Origin: Lytechinus pictus
Lineage: Eukaryota; Echinodermata; Echinoidea; Temnopleuroida; Toxopneustidae
Assembly (NCBI RefSeq): GCF_037042905.1
Contig: NC_087252.1
Span: 27,225,494 to 27,289,493, forward strand
DNA length: 64,000 bases
Direction of reading: 5' to 3'
Positions 35,666 through 47,400 of this stretch are shown here, one piece after another. The notes below the pieces were generated by a model. That model was not told where the DNA came from. It worked only from the letters and a program-made list of their open reading frames with translations, and searched no databases. Position 1 is the first letter of the stretch; each line of letters starts with the position of its first letter. The translations under genes and the position numbers were made by a program.

Positions 35666-35963
35666 GATAGGGTATGGCGTTACAAATCAAGGGTTGAGTT
35701 GGTCATTCCATTAATGTGTGGAATTTACAGCGGAGCAACTGTCGCCGGAGCAAATGTAATTGAACCCTTCGATCGCGTATGCTGGTTTGACTTAAACCTT
35801 AATGCATGTACTGCAGTAGTAGAAATGTGTATTATTTATGGCATGTTAGATGGTTATGACGGCAAAAATGCGTTTCTAAGCAACCTTAACAGTTATGAAA
35901 CCCATGAAAACAGGTTACAAGAGACATATCGCTCTGCAGGTTACACGTGATAACGTTCTGGCA

Positions 35964-36202
35964 CACAGCAAAAACTGTGGTGTTAACCGGTGTACATAGA
36001 GGACCACACCAGTTATTTTACACCGGTGTTGAATTGGTGGTGTTAGTTTTACACTTAAAGGTGTCATTGCAGCACCTTTGGTTGTTACATTTACACGCTT
36101 TGGTGTTATTTTTAATCTCTAGGGTGTAATTTTAACACCTCGGGGTGTGGTCCTCTATCAACACCAACTGGTGTCAGTTTTAACATCGCAGTTTTTACAG
36201 TG
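35964..36202. mobile_element. GGTGTTAAC-family MITE, copy 2
   Basis: Starts CACAGCAAAAACTGTGG and ends CGCAGTTTTTACAGTG. Internal GGACCACACC near 36002 is mirrored by GGTGTGGTCC near 36144. Confidence 0.8.
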
Positions 36203-36579
36203 CACATTTAAAGCCTAACCCAGGGGGGCCTGTCGATTGGTGTCTCTCATCTGTATGTTGACCCCGTAGTAAATTCAGAACGTTCTTTTCAGGTTGACTA
36301 CCCCTCCAAGTTTATGACTGACGTGGTTGTAAATGGAAACCATTATCGAGTTTCCGCGCCGCCACGCTCAACGAAAGAACACAGCAAGTTGCATTAAAAA
36401 TACAGGTCATTCGACACAAAAGCCTACAGAGTAAGGTTCCACCGGATGCTACTCGTTCTCATCATGAAACCTACTAGAGCTTTTCCAGCCTTACCCACCC
36501 ATCCCACGGGCCCACCCCATGACGCCAACGAATGGATATCCAAGGCCGGGAATCAAGACCCCCCGGCCACTCCTCAACC
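36203..36579. other. possible old coding-like sequence
   Basis: A proline-rich frame enters the hAT insertion at 36588 and continues in the same frame after it (to 37860), about 80 codons when the insertion is ignored. I do not recognise it. Confidence 0.25.
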
Positions 36580-36587
36580 ATCTAGAC

Positions 36588-37726
36588 CAGGGGTTCTCAA
36601 ACTTTTTCTTTGAAGGGCCAGATGAGACTCCAAATAAAACTGAAAGGTCCAGGGTAAAGTGGATACTTAGAAAAAAAAATGTGCGCGAAGCGCAAAGACC
36701 CTTGCGGTCGGGGTCCTAGATGCTCTCTTGTGCAATCTGGCCCTCTTTTAGGAGCATTTAATCCAACAAATTTATAAAAGTTTCACATGGAACGCAGGCA
36801 AAATAAGCAAAGTTTCAAAATACAGCGAGATTCAATATTAATGATAACACCATTGTAGTACTTTGTTAAAAGGAATCTAGATTGTACGTATACATACCTG
36901 GTATTGGGGAGACAGATAATGTCTTGAAGTATCAATATTTTTGTAGTCAAAGTAGATTGAAGAATAGAGCATGTCTGTCGTAGACTCTAACAAGGATGTC
37001 AGTCTCCTAGTCCCTTTCAATATGGGAAAAGTTACTTTTATTACGGTTAGGTCTACATGTATACACAATGTAATGATTGAGCTATGTTTCATATTGTGAC
37101 TTAAAAGTGATTAAAAACCCAACAGAGTCTCGCGGGCCGGATTGAAGCCCCCCCCCCCCACCCCCCGCCGCTTCTGGGGCCCTTGCTTGACCAATGAATA
37201 TTTGCACCAGTGCCTTCGTCTGCCAATTACACCTTTTGTGCCAAGGTTCAAGCAACTTGTTGTTGACAGACTGTCACTTTTCCCATATTGAAAGGGACTA
37301 GGAGACTGACATCCTTGTTAGAGTCTACAACAGACATGCTCTATTATTAAATCTACTTTGACTACAAAAGATATTGATACTTCAAGACATTATCTGTCTC
37401 CCCAATACCAGGTATGTATAGGTACAATCTAGATTCCTTTTAACAAAGTACTACAATTTTGTTATCATTGCTATTGACTCTCGCTGTATTTTGAAAGCTT
37501 TTCTAATTTTGCCTGCGTTCCATATGAAACTGTTATAAATTTGTTAGATTAAATGCTCCCAAAATAGGGCCAGATTGCACAAGAGAGCATCTAGGACCCC
37601 GACCGCAAGGGTCTTTGCGCTTCGCGCATATTTTTTTTCTAAGAATCCACTTCACCCTGGACCTTTCATGTTTATTTGGAGTCTCATCTGGCCCTTCAAA
37701 GAAAAAGTTTGAGAACCCCTGTCCTG
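36588..37726. mobile_element. large hAT foldback element
   Basis: Starts CAGGGGTTCTCAAACTTT and ends AGTTTGAGAACCCCTG. ATCTAGAC flanks it on both sides (36580-36587 and 37727-37734), with five extra bases TCCTG before the right copy. Two arms of about 450 bp (36588-37035 and 37275-37721) are inverted copies of each other, around a 240-bp centre with a C-run. No transposase. Confidence 0.85.
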
Positions 37727-37874
37727 ATCTAGACCCACTCTGCCTGCCCAACCCACCCAACAAGATCGGCCTAATCCTCAACATACATCCTGAACAGGAA
37801 CTGCGATCAGGCTGGTATGCAACCCCCCTCGTCATATTACCCGTCGTCCATTTGTTATAAGGCCCCTCAGCGGT

Positions 37875-38041
37875 AGCCTGCAGGCACAGACCCTGATTGA
37901 AAATTTGATCAACAAGTGTGTCTCCGTGCAAAGACTAGCACATACAAAACTTGCTGTGTCAGGGCCTTTAGTACTCTTAGGTATTAGTACCGGATACATA
38001 TGCAGACCCTTACCTCGAGTGAAGGGTTTGCACAGCAGACT
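37875..38041. mobile_element. GCAGACT MITE, copy 1
   Basis: Ends GCCTGCAGGCACAGACC and GGGTTTGCACAGCAGAC are weakly inverted. TCAGCGGTA occurs at both flanks, a duplication of about 9 bp as in Mutator-like elements. Its core matches 56964-57119. Confidence 0.65.
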
Positions 38042-38427
38042 ACCTCAGCGGTACCGTATTCAATAGCTCGACTCATCGCAAAGCAGTCATTCATCGGTGA
38101 CTCCGTACCACTGATCAGTGCTCCGTACCTGGATCTTTAACTCATGCACCAATCAACGCCCTTCATACGCTTCAGTAGCTCGACCCCCACCTACTTTCTA
38201 CAACATTCCAGCGAGCTGTCGAAATTATGGCGAACCGAACACACATACCGACACGGAATTTGACTACAAAGTCGGAGATGTTTTGAATTCGGTCATAAAG
38301 AGAAAATGTGTCAATATTAGGTCCACGGCCAAGAATAGCGTGCCTTAGCTATCCAGCTTGTGAGAAAAGATACTAAATATAGAGTCAATTAGAATTTGTC
38401 TCCCAAGAGCGAATACTGTGAACGTGC
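38042..38427. other. no recognised gene
   Basis: Nothing recognised. Confidence 0.35.
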
Positions 38428-38435
38428 CTTTCAAT

Positions 38436-39714
38436 CACTGGCGTAAATCCGTGTTGATGGGTTGGGGGATGACTGAAATATTTTGGCATTTTTTTTGCAA
38501 TCATGTTTTTAGATATGCAAGGAATTGTCATTGATACGTCCAGAGTGGCGTACCGTGGGTCACAGCATGGGGGGGGGGGGGCACCAGCAAAATTTTTGAA
38601 TCACCGAGTGAGTGCGCTCAGTTGCCAGTTATACTGACCTAATAGAGACATTTTAATGACAATGTCATTAAACGGGTATGTATCTCACTGATCAAATAAT
38701 GCGAGCGCGAAGCGCGAGCTGAATTTTTTTTATATTCACACCTAAAAAGGGACATTATAATCAAATTTGTGTAATCATGATATGTACCTGTCTCGCTAAA
38801 CAATGCGAGCGCGAAGCGCGAGCTGAAAATTTAGATAATTCAGACCTGAAGTGGGGCATTCTAAGGTTTCTTTGTAGGAATTGACTAGGACCATACGTAT
38901 TTCATTAACCAAATGATGCGAGCGCGAAGCGCGAGCTGAAAATTATTGATATTCAGTTCAGAAGAAAGGAAATTTTAAGGACTGATTTTAGGAATTCATG
39001 AAGAGCAGACATATCTCACCAATCCACCAATGCGAACGTAATCACGGACAGGAAACGTTTCATATATACGAAGACCTTAACATGGAGCAATCACTTTTTG
39101 AATCATGAAAAAGAAGCATATGTCACTACATAAAACAATGATATAATGAATAATATTTTCTTCTTTCCCACTACGTTTCTCTTCCTTTCTCCCTCTTTTC
39201 TCCTTTTCCCCCTTTCCCCGTTTTTTTTTGGTCAGCCGATGGGGGGGGGGGATGTGCCCCCATGCCCCCCGTAGTTACGCCACTGTATGTCCATATGGCA
39301 AATACCCCTCCTATATTATTATCTGTTTTACCCCATGATGGTTTAATGGTTTTATTAGAGATTACATTCAAAATTTTTTGATATTCCATCTTATTCCCTT
39401 CCCAAAGACCCCAACATTGATGAATTGGAAGAAACGGGGGTTTCTCTTCAATGTTATAATAAGGACATAAGTATTTCGTTTGGAAATGGTGAACTGGCTC
39501 TTTATTTGCATTTTATGATTCAATAATATTGTTTTATTTGTTAAGCGGTATTTTAGGAAGAATTTTCACCAATAAAACAATTATCTCTTGTGATATTTTT
39601 TTTCATTTCTTTCGTAAAAAATGGGGGGATGTTTGTACAGGCCATCCCCCCCTCCTCGAAAAGTGGGAGGGATATATCCCCCCACCCCCCCCCCCCCCGG
39701 GATTTACGCCAGTG
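38436..39714. mobile_element. outer hAT-type element
   Basis: Starts CACTGGCGTAAATCC and ends GGGATTTACGCCAGTG. The perfect 8-bp duplication CTTTCAAT lies at 38428-38435 and 39715-39722. Its interior is split by the element at 38543-39285. Non-coding. Confidence 0.85.
38543..39285. mobile_element. hAT-type GCGAGCGCGAAGCGC element, copy 2 (nested)
   Basis: A shorter relative of 21092-22618 with three clear GCGAGCGCGAAGCGCGAGCT units. Flanked by TACGTCCA (38535-38542) and TATGTCCA (39286-39293), an 8-bp duplication with one change. The first base of the element is G rather than C. Confidence 0.88.
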
Positions 39715-39749
39715 CTTTCAATTATCCAATTACAAGGGTGAAAGAATTA

Positions 39750-40330
39750 GTTTAATTGTAATATGCTATGTTTAATTGAAACCTGTCTACACGAAATATT
39801 AGCAATGCCGACTTGAAAATTGATGGTTATATTCTAACAGTAAAAAAAAACATATTCGGTTTTAAGATTCGAAATTGATGAAATAATTCGCATGCGAAGT
39901 AATTTTTGGCTTTAAAGTTTTTTTCTTGAAAAAAGGGTCAGTAACTTCACTGATATGAATGTTCTCAATAAATTTATCATACATTTCCACCGATACTGGA
40001 TTACTCTTGTACAATTTGGGGGAACTGTTCCATCAACAATAGGAATTGTTTGGTAAGATTACAAAAGAGAGAAGTTAGAATAGTGGAAAGGTGCTCCGAT
40101 TATACTGACAATGGTAATGATATTATTACAAGATTGAAATGGCAGGTTTTAGGAAAAAATCCTCAATCATCTCCTTGCATGTGTATCATCTCCTTGAGTG
40201 TAATTATTGTACCCATGGAAATAATCTGGTACGTTTATGTAATTCAATTGATATGGTTTCTGATAGACATTCTATGAATACAAAATATGCCTATTCATTA
40301 AATGTTGTTATACGAAAATGAAACATTGAA
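39750..40330 (+). pseudogene. LINE remnant: endonuclease and RT C-terminal pieces
   Basis: Near 39775-39840 the frame resembles the N-terminal endonuclease of CR1/L2-like LINEs (ETCLHE, then NADLKIDGYILTVKK after a frameshift). At 40056-40150 it reads LQKREVRIVE and RLKWQVLGK, the conserved region just after the reverse transcriptase. The middle is deleted. Dead copy. Confidence 0.5.
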
Positions 40331-41170
40331 TTTTTAAAAATTAGTCTACGATATGCAAAAGGAGTGCATGGAACAACTTACATTCGCATCTACAAAATTT
40401 GATAGTTTTCAAAAGAATTACAAGAAAAAACATTTCTCTTTATATTGCCATGTCTCTCCATCCTACACGTTTCTATGCTAGTTCATAGTTTCGATTCGGT
40501 ATTTCTCACTCAGTGTACATGCATTTTGGTGTCTCTGATGTTTAGTTAATAAAACCTATATCACTCACTCTTTTTCTATGACTATTATATCTGATTTTAA
40601 GTTATTTTATGCATTTTCTATTACGTTGTTTAATATTTTTTATGTCATGCCAACAGGACCTAATATTTCATAAAATAATATGCAAAAGAACAAGTGGGGA
40701 TATGACATCATCAAGTTGCTGATTGAATATTCATGAAGACATGCCTAGAACTTTGTTCAAATTCTCAGCGTTTTGTTTGTTTGATTTTCTCTTATTCTCA
40801 GCCCGGATCATCCCTTTAATCAGAGCAGAAAAATATAAAGAAGAAGGTTGATGAAGGTTAGATGAAAATCTGTCAAAGAATAAACGAAGCAATGATTCAT
40901 TTTCAAATGCTGATTATGTGGCGTCACAGAAGAACAGCTTCTTCAACCGTTGTGTGCTATTTATTTCACAAATCCCCTTTTCAAAAAAAAAAAAAGGGGG
41001 GGTAGTTGTGCGGTGGATATATCAACAGATAATGATTATAAACATTGATATCTATATAACGTTTTACACCAAAGATTCAAACGCTGTAAATCACAGGAGT
41101 AAGTCCATTCATTCAGAGTATGCGAGTCTATTCGTTTATGTACACGTTAAATGATTACATTTCAGTAACA
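40331..41170. other. no gene; partial TTAA-family end near 40820
   Basis: GGATCATCCCTTTAAT near 40806 resembles a TTAA-type terminus, with ATTCATGAAGACATGCC upstream of it. No left end found. Confidence 0.35.
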
Positions 41171-41176
41171 AAACCA

Positions 41177-41188
41177 TGCGCCTGCGCA
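41177..41188. promoter_or_regulatory. NRF1-like site upstream of transporter
   Basis: TGCGCCTGCGCA is close to the palindromic NRF1 consensus. It lies about 250 bp before the transporter start codon, so a promoter role is possible but unproven. Confidence 0.3.
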
Positions 41189-41439
41189 CTTAAGTTTTTC
41201 AGATCAATTCATGAATAATTCGTGTACCACTGCCGCTGCGCTAGCAGGTACGTCAATAATACATGTGTCCGGTACAGGTTACCGTCCAGTAACGGTAACA
41301 CAATTTTATTTCATTCTAGCATCAGGGAATAAACATACAAAACGGTCTCAATTACTTATTATTTTGTTGATATCATTACTATTATTATTATTAACATTAT
41401 CATCATTATTATCATTATCGTTATTTTCCGTTATGCAGT

Positions 41440-44400
41440 ATGACAAATTCAACGAGACAAGACGGGGGCGGCTCTGGAGGTCAACGATGTCGACGGTCCG
41501 GAGTATTTACACGATGGTTAATCTTACCCGGTCTGTTCATGGCGTCTTTTCTAGAACTAGGATCAGCAAGAACACTTTCGCTTTTTCTCGATGACTTCAC
41601 ATTTCAGTTTGATGTCAGCACTTCATACATCGGTGCGATTTACGGTCTTGCCACTGGAATGCCGTACTTCTTGGGTATGGTATTAATTCAACGGTTAAGG
41701 TCTTGTTAAAGATACTGAAATTTACTGAAAAATGATAAAATTCTGTTTAATTCGATATCATTGAGATTCCAAAGTATTTATCGATGGGAATTATATGCCT
41801 ACCTGGTTATCATGAACATAGTTGATAGGCTTCTTCTTTATCGTCTTCTTCTTCTCCTCCTTCTTCTTCTCCTTCTTCTTCTCGGGTCACAACACAAATC
41901 ATGTCCAGTCATGCCAGTGGGGTGTATATGATCTGGCTTTGGGGTTGAAAGACTCCAGATCTTTGGCAGTGTGTGGCTCTGGCCAGAAGGGGCAGGCCTA
42001 AATGTGATGCATCGTCTGGTCCTCCCCACAGTCGCAGGTAGTGTATCCTTCCTTACTTTAAGCCCCAGTCACATATAGATCCCGGACCACCCCGGACCAT
42101 CCCGGATCTGATCCGGGGTGGTCCGGGGAGAGATCCGTGTTGGCGCCTTGGGCATCCTTGGAGGTCCGGGGTGGTCCGTGTTGGTCCTTGAACGTCCGGG
42201 AGGCCAACACGGCAGTTTTTGACTGTCATAAACATCCGGCGTCATCCGTGGACTGCCGGGTTGGCAAAGCCATCCGGGATGGTCCGTGTGGCTGCCGTGT
42301 AGGTCCGTGTAGCTGCCGTGTAGGTCCGTGTAGCTGCCGTGTAGGTCCGTATGGCTGCCTGGAGTATCCTTGGCAGTCCGTGTTCTTTTTTCCCATCAAA
42401 TCTTTACAACGCTATTTACTTTATGAACTTTTCAGGAGTTGTTAAACAGTTGACACAAACATGCTTAATTTATTTATGATTAAATGGATGATTTAACGAT
42501 TCAGGATATTTTCTTACGCTTTGGAGATTGGCCCCAACCTAATATTTGTAAACTTAGTGCATGTATCAATAATTATTATTTTTTTTTATATATTTAATCC
42601 CAACTTTGTCTGTTATTACTATTTCACATTTCATTTTCTTAAAATAAATGTTATGTACCTGTTACATCAAAATTGTACATTAAGTTTTATACCACTGCCC
42701 TGCATCGACAGTTATGCGTCATGACCTGGGCCTATCTTAATTTTTAATATGTTTTCTACTGACTTTGTAAATTTCTTTCCTTTACTGTGATTTCAATAAA
42801 GTAATATCAAATCAAATCGAAATTAAATTTGTCGTTCAATATTTAAAGTACTTAACAAAAGGGTAAACTGCGTTGTATAAAAAACAGCGTTTTTACTGGT
42901 TAAGGAAGTTTTAAGTTTTGATGTCTTTTTTAAAAACAACATATATGATGTTGCGACAAGGATGAGAAAAAATAAATAAATATCAGCTCATTATTATGAG
43001 CAGATTTTCATTTGCCGTGCTGGTCAATATAGCTGCCGTGTTGGTCCTTGAGCTGACGTGTTGGTCCGTGTAGCTGACGTGTTGGTCCGTGTAGCTGACG
43101 TGTTGGTCCGTGTTGCTGACGTGTTGGTCCGTGTTGGTCCTTGTAGCTGACGGGTTGGTCCGTGTTGCTGACGTGTTGGTCCGTGTAGCTGACGTGTTGG
43201 TCCGTGTTGCTGACGTGTAGGTCCGTGTTGCTGACGTGTAGGTCCGTGTTGACGACGTGCTCTGCCGGCATGGTCCGTGTGAAGATGCCGTGTTTACAGT
43301 CATCAACGCTCAATCCGGGGCAAAACGATCCCGGACCTCCCCGGATCATGCCGGCGTTGTCGTGTTGATCCGTGAGGATCCGTGTCTATATGTGACTGGG
43401 GCTTTAGCCTATTCTCTGCATAAGGATGTTACTTTGTCCTGTTTCCGCAAGTAGACGATTAAGACATAGTCAGGTTGATTATTCTTCACTTTCACCTGGG
43501 GGCAGTGATCCACTAGGTCCACAGGAGAGCTTGTGCGTCACAGATTGGATGTGGTTGGACCAAAGGGCAATCCTTTGTCAACGTGTTAAGTCGAGTTGAA
43601 TAAACTGCGTCGAGATTATTTTGAGTCTCTTTTTGACAGGTTCATACTTGTAGAGTTGATGAAGAGGGTTATCTTCGTGCTTGTTTTTCCACCCGTGGTG
43701 ATACCTCTCTTCTGATGTATGATTGGGCAATATCATACAGGAGGTAAAGAACATTTACTCTTGACTGGGTCAATCTGCAGCATGAGATGACATACACCAG
43801 AAGGGAACTGCGTACTCAAAAGTGGAGTAGCATCAAACAAAAGCTGTGGTATGATAGTTAGGTCATTTTTTCAATATTGTTTTGACCAGCTTCTTTAGAA
43901 TGCTATTCCTTGCTTCACCGTTTCCTTTGTCTTGGCAACTTGTTCTTTGTACGAAAGGTACATGTAGATTGATTTGCTGGTGTGTTTCGAACATTTTTCA
44001 TACTATCGGACCCTGAGTTGCCATTTTGCATCTCTGTTCTTAAGACGCTGTGTTTCCTTTTCTGGATTTGCGCGAAGATAGTTTGCAGCGTAGTAAAGAG
44101 TCCATCCTGGCAGAGCATCACTAAGTGCTTTTCTAACTCTTCAAATGGAACTAGTCCAGGATAGGCCCCATAGACAAGGGGTCGAACCTTGTTTTTTTAG
44201 ATATACAATGTTTTTTTATGGTTTCTTGTCAATTCGAGGGTGCTGATTCCGAATCTGAATGATGCCACTCTTGTAACCTTCAGCATTTCCCGCAAATTGG
44301 CAAAATCCAATATGGCCGCCAAAATATGCAAATTACCCATGAAAATAATTGCCAACACATTAGCTATAAAATGCATGTAGTTGTTGTGCAGAAGTGAAAT

Positions 44401-47400
44401 ACCAATTGGAAAAAGCGATATTTGACAAAATATTTATTTTATTGGACTAAACATGCATGTTGGTTGGGTAAACAAAAAAACCCAGCAAACATGCATGTTC
44501 AATTTGTACAAAATATTATATTGGGTAAAAATTTACTCAGTGTTTTTAAGTGTAGCATACGGGTGGTTTATAGTACTTTGGATTGGTTGGCCGTTCGTGT
44601 AGATGTTAAAAAGAAGGGGGTCAACGACACCTCCTTGTGGAATACCATTTTTAGGCCTCCGCCATCTGCTGCTAGAACCATTGAGATGCACAAAGACCGC
44701 CGGTTTGAGAGAATGTTCTCGACCAGCTGCGTGAAATTGACGTACTTGGTCATCTCCAAGACTTTCTTCATAAGTGTCAGCAGCTGACTACAGGACTTTC
44801 CCAGTCTGAATCCTGCTTGTTGCAGCATAAAGGAACCCATCCATAAAGAGAGAAATGTGGTTGAGTAGGAGGAGCTTTTCAAAGAGGTTATATGTGTGAC
44901 AGAGCAGAGAACTCTTTGGGCTGGCTGGGTCTTTGCCTGGTTTATGGAAGGCGACTACCTTCGATTTCCTTTCATTCGCTTTTCCTCCCTTTCCTGTCAC
45001 TTTTCTTCTTTTTCTCCGCTCTCTCTCCTCCCTTTCTTTTGTCATTCCCCTCGTTTTTTTTGGTTTTTTTTTTTTTTTGGGGGGGGGGGGAGGGGGGGGG
45101 GGTGTTTTCCTGTTGGCAAACAGCGAGTTTCCGTGGAGGCCCCGAAAATCCCTGGCTATTGAATTGTATGACCCATGCATAAAATATTGCTGAAAGGAAA
45201 TAAAACGTTGGTATAATTCATATTTATCTTGAACTTCATATTTTTCATGTACATGTATATCGTTTCATTTAAAAGAATGTCTTTTTTCTGCTGCTGATGT
45301 TCCTCTCCTCCCACTTCCCATTCTTCAGCATTTATCACTGTGCCTCTGCTGCGGTATTTCTCGGTCCGACAGCTTACTATGCTTGGTGGTATATTCGTAT
45401 CAGGAGGACTGATTGCTGCCTCGTTCACCACGTCAGCGCCACAGATAACTGCTGCTTTGATTCTGTCTGGTAAGCTCCTTGTCCCGAGACACTGCAAAAT
45501 CAGGACAGTGCTACGGTCATACCATTTTCCTGACATATTTTCTCTACAACATTGTTTTGCCTGTAATGTTTATTTTATTTTCAATGGTATGCTGTCCTGA
45601 TATTGCAGTGTCTCGGGACGTTAGCCCAATAACGTCACCAACCACATTCATGGTATTCTCTTTGTTCTTTTCCGTTTATGTTTTGTGATATTCTACGTGA
45701 TTTAATCTTTGTTTGTTACGAAATAGCCTCACCTTTGGGTAAGAAAAAAAGAAAAAAAAATGTAAATCGTATTATATACATTTTCTGCTTCTTCACTCCC
45801 CCCAGGTTTCGGATGGACCTTCATATTTTTGCCAACTAGCTCGAGCCCTGCTGAATACTTTCCTGATCTGTTTGAGATTGTGACTGGAGTCGCATTTTCA
45901 GGTGCTAGTGTCGGAGTGATGGTGATGCCTTGGCTCTTTGATACGATCAATGCATTTTATGGATGGAGAGGCGGTCTTCTGATGTTGGGTGCCTTGAATT
46001 CCCAATATATTTTAATCGGTTCCCTTCTAAAACCTACCAAAGGGAGACGTACAAGAAAGAATGCCCACGCAACCCATGACGGTGGCAAATCTCAAATACA
46101 CAATAGCCTTGATGTTGAAGCAGATCAAGTTGGTGTAGACATTAAACGCGGATGCGATCAATCTCAAACAGGGACGTGCAGCGTTTTAGAAGGATCAACC
46201 ATGTCACTACCGTCTTATACCGATCACAGTGAAAATGAGGCCGAAAAAGCTTGTACTTATCATGGCGATGTCGCCAAATTTCCACTTGACACAAACGTCA
46301 GTAAGGACCTAAAATTCGACAGTCATTTGATTGCAGATTATGGCGGTAATAATGGATTTGTTAACGCGAGCTATGAAGCAGATCCGCTTCATGAAGTACA
46401 CACAAGGAAAATGTCACATCAAGGTCGTAGTCCAGAATCGAAACGGCACAGTGTGATAAAGGAGAAATACGTAAAGCCGTCAACAAACCTTTCCAATTGC
46501 GATGAATATGAGGTTGAATCAATCCCTGCAGAGCATGAAAATGTACAGTCAGCAACAACAAACCCCAACCATGTCAACCATGTCAACGGAAAGAGGGTAT
46601 CCACAGCAGATGCTGAATTGGTCGAAATCCATATAACCGATACTAAGTCCAGCGACAAGGTCGGACGCGAAGTCGCCGACAACACTTGCTCTTTCAGGGC
46701 ATTATCTTCAGTTGCACGGTTTTTCAAAGGACATCCCAAAATGATCATAATTTGTTTCCAGGTGTACCTTTTCGCCTTTACCTACGCTGCCTGGGTCCTC
46801 TTTACCATCCCTAACGCTCTAGCAAAAGGCCTCTCTGACACGAGGGCCGCCCAGCTCTCAATCGCAGGTGGAGTCGCGAACTTCATCGGTCGATTCTCTT
46901 GTGGCTTTATCACCTCTAAAGAACGGGCGAGTACTGAAATTTGGTACATGATCGCGAATGTCATTTCATCGATAGCATTTTTCGCGAATTATGTGGCCGA
47001 TTCCTTCTGGTTCCTGACAGTCCTCTCGGTTGTGTTTGGCTTTTCCATCGGTTTCAAGTCACCTGCACACTTCACTCTCGTCATGAAAGCAGTTGGGAAG
47101 GAACACTTCAAGACGGGAGTAGGAATTATATTTCTTATTGGCGGCTCTGTCTTCCCTTTCGTTGGATTAATATCAGGTTTGTTTACTCTCTCTGTACTTA
47201 TTTTTCATAAATTTCAATTCAGAAATCATTTTCTAATAAATCTCTTTAGCGAAGAATAACTCTCTGATATATCCAGGGGGCTCCCCGTTATTTAAACCTT
47301 CGAATAATAACCTGGCAAGAAAAACAATGAAATACCACTCTCAGAGATCCTTAATTCACCTTCAATAATTGTCTTATCAATTTTTTCTGTATATCTCTGT

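Larger units (their letters stand above)
41883..44890 (-). pseudogene. decayed jockey-type LINE reverse transcriptase, split by insertions
   Basis: Read on the - strand from 44880: HQ/QQAGFRLGKSC, VHLNGSSSRWR, NGIPQGGVVDPLLFNIYTN (to about 44550), then after an interruption FEELEKHL, TLYYAANYLRANPEK (about 44090), an IRREVS motif near 43710, GQSNILMQRIG (about 43410), and past another insertion TTCDCGEDQTMHHI (about 42040). This order is that of a jockey-like non-LTR reverse transcriptase and its C-terminal Cys/His motif. Frameshifts and internal deletions are many. It lies antisense in intron 1 of the transporter. Confidence 0.75.

Noticed and set aside
42983..43349. Thr/Asn-rich repeat proteins on the - strand
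   Set aside because: Two frames are open at once over a 21-bp minisatellite (a multiple of three), so openness carries no coding information.
45829..46030. Transporter start inside exon 3
   Set aside because: The frame continues upstream to a strong acceptor, and exons 1-2 supply helices 1-4 with matching phase.
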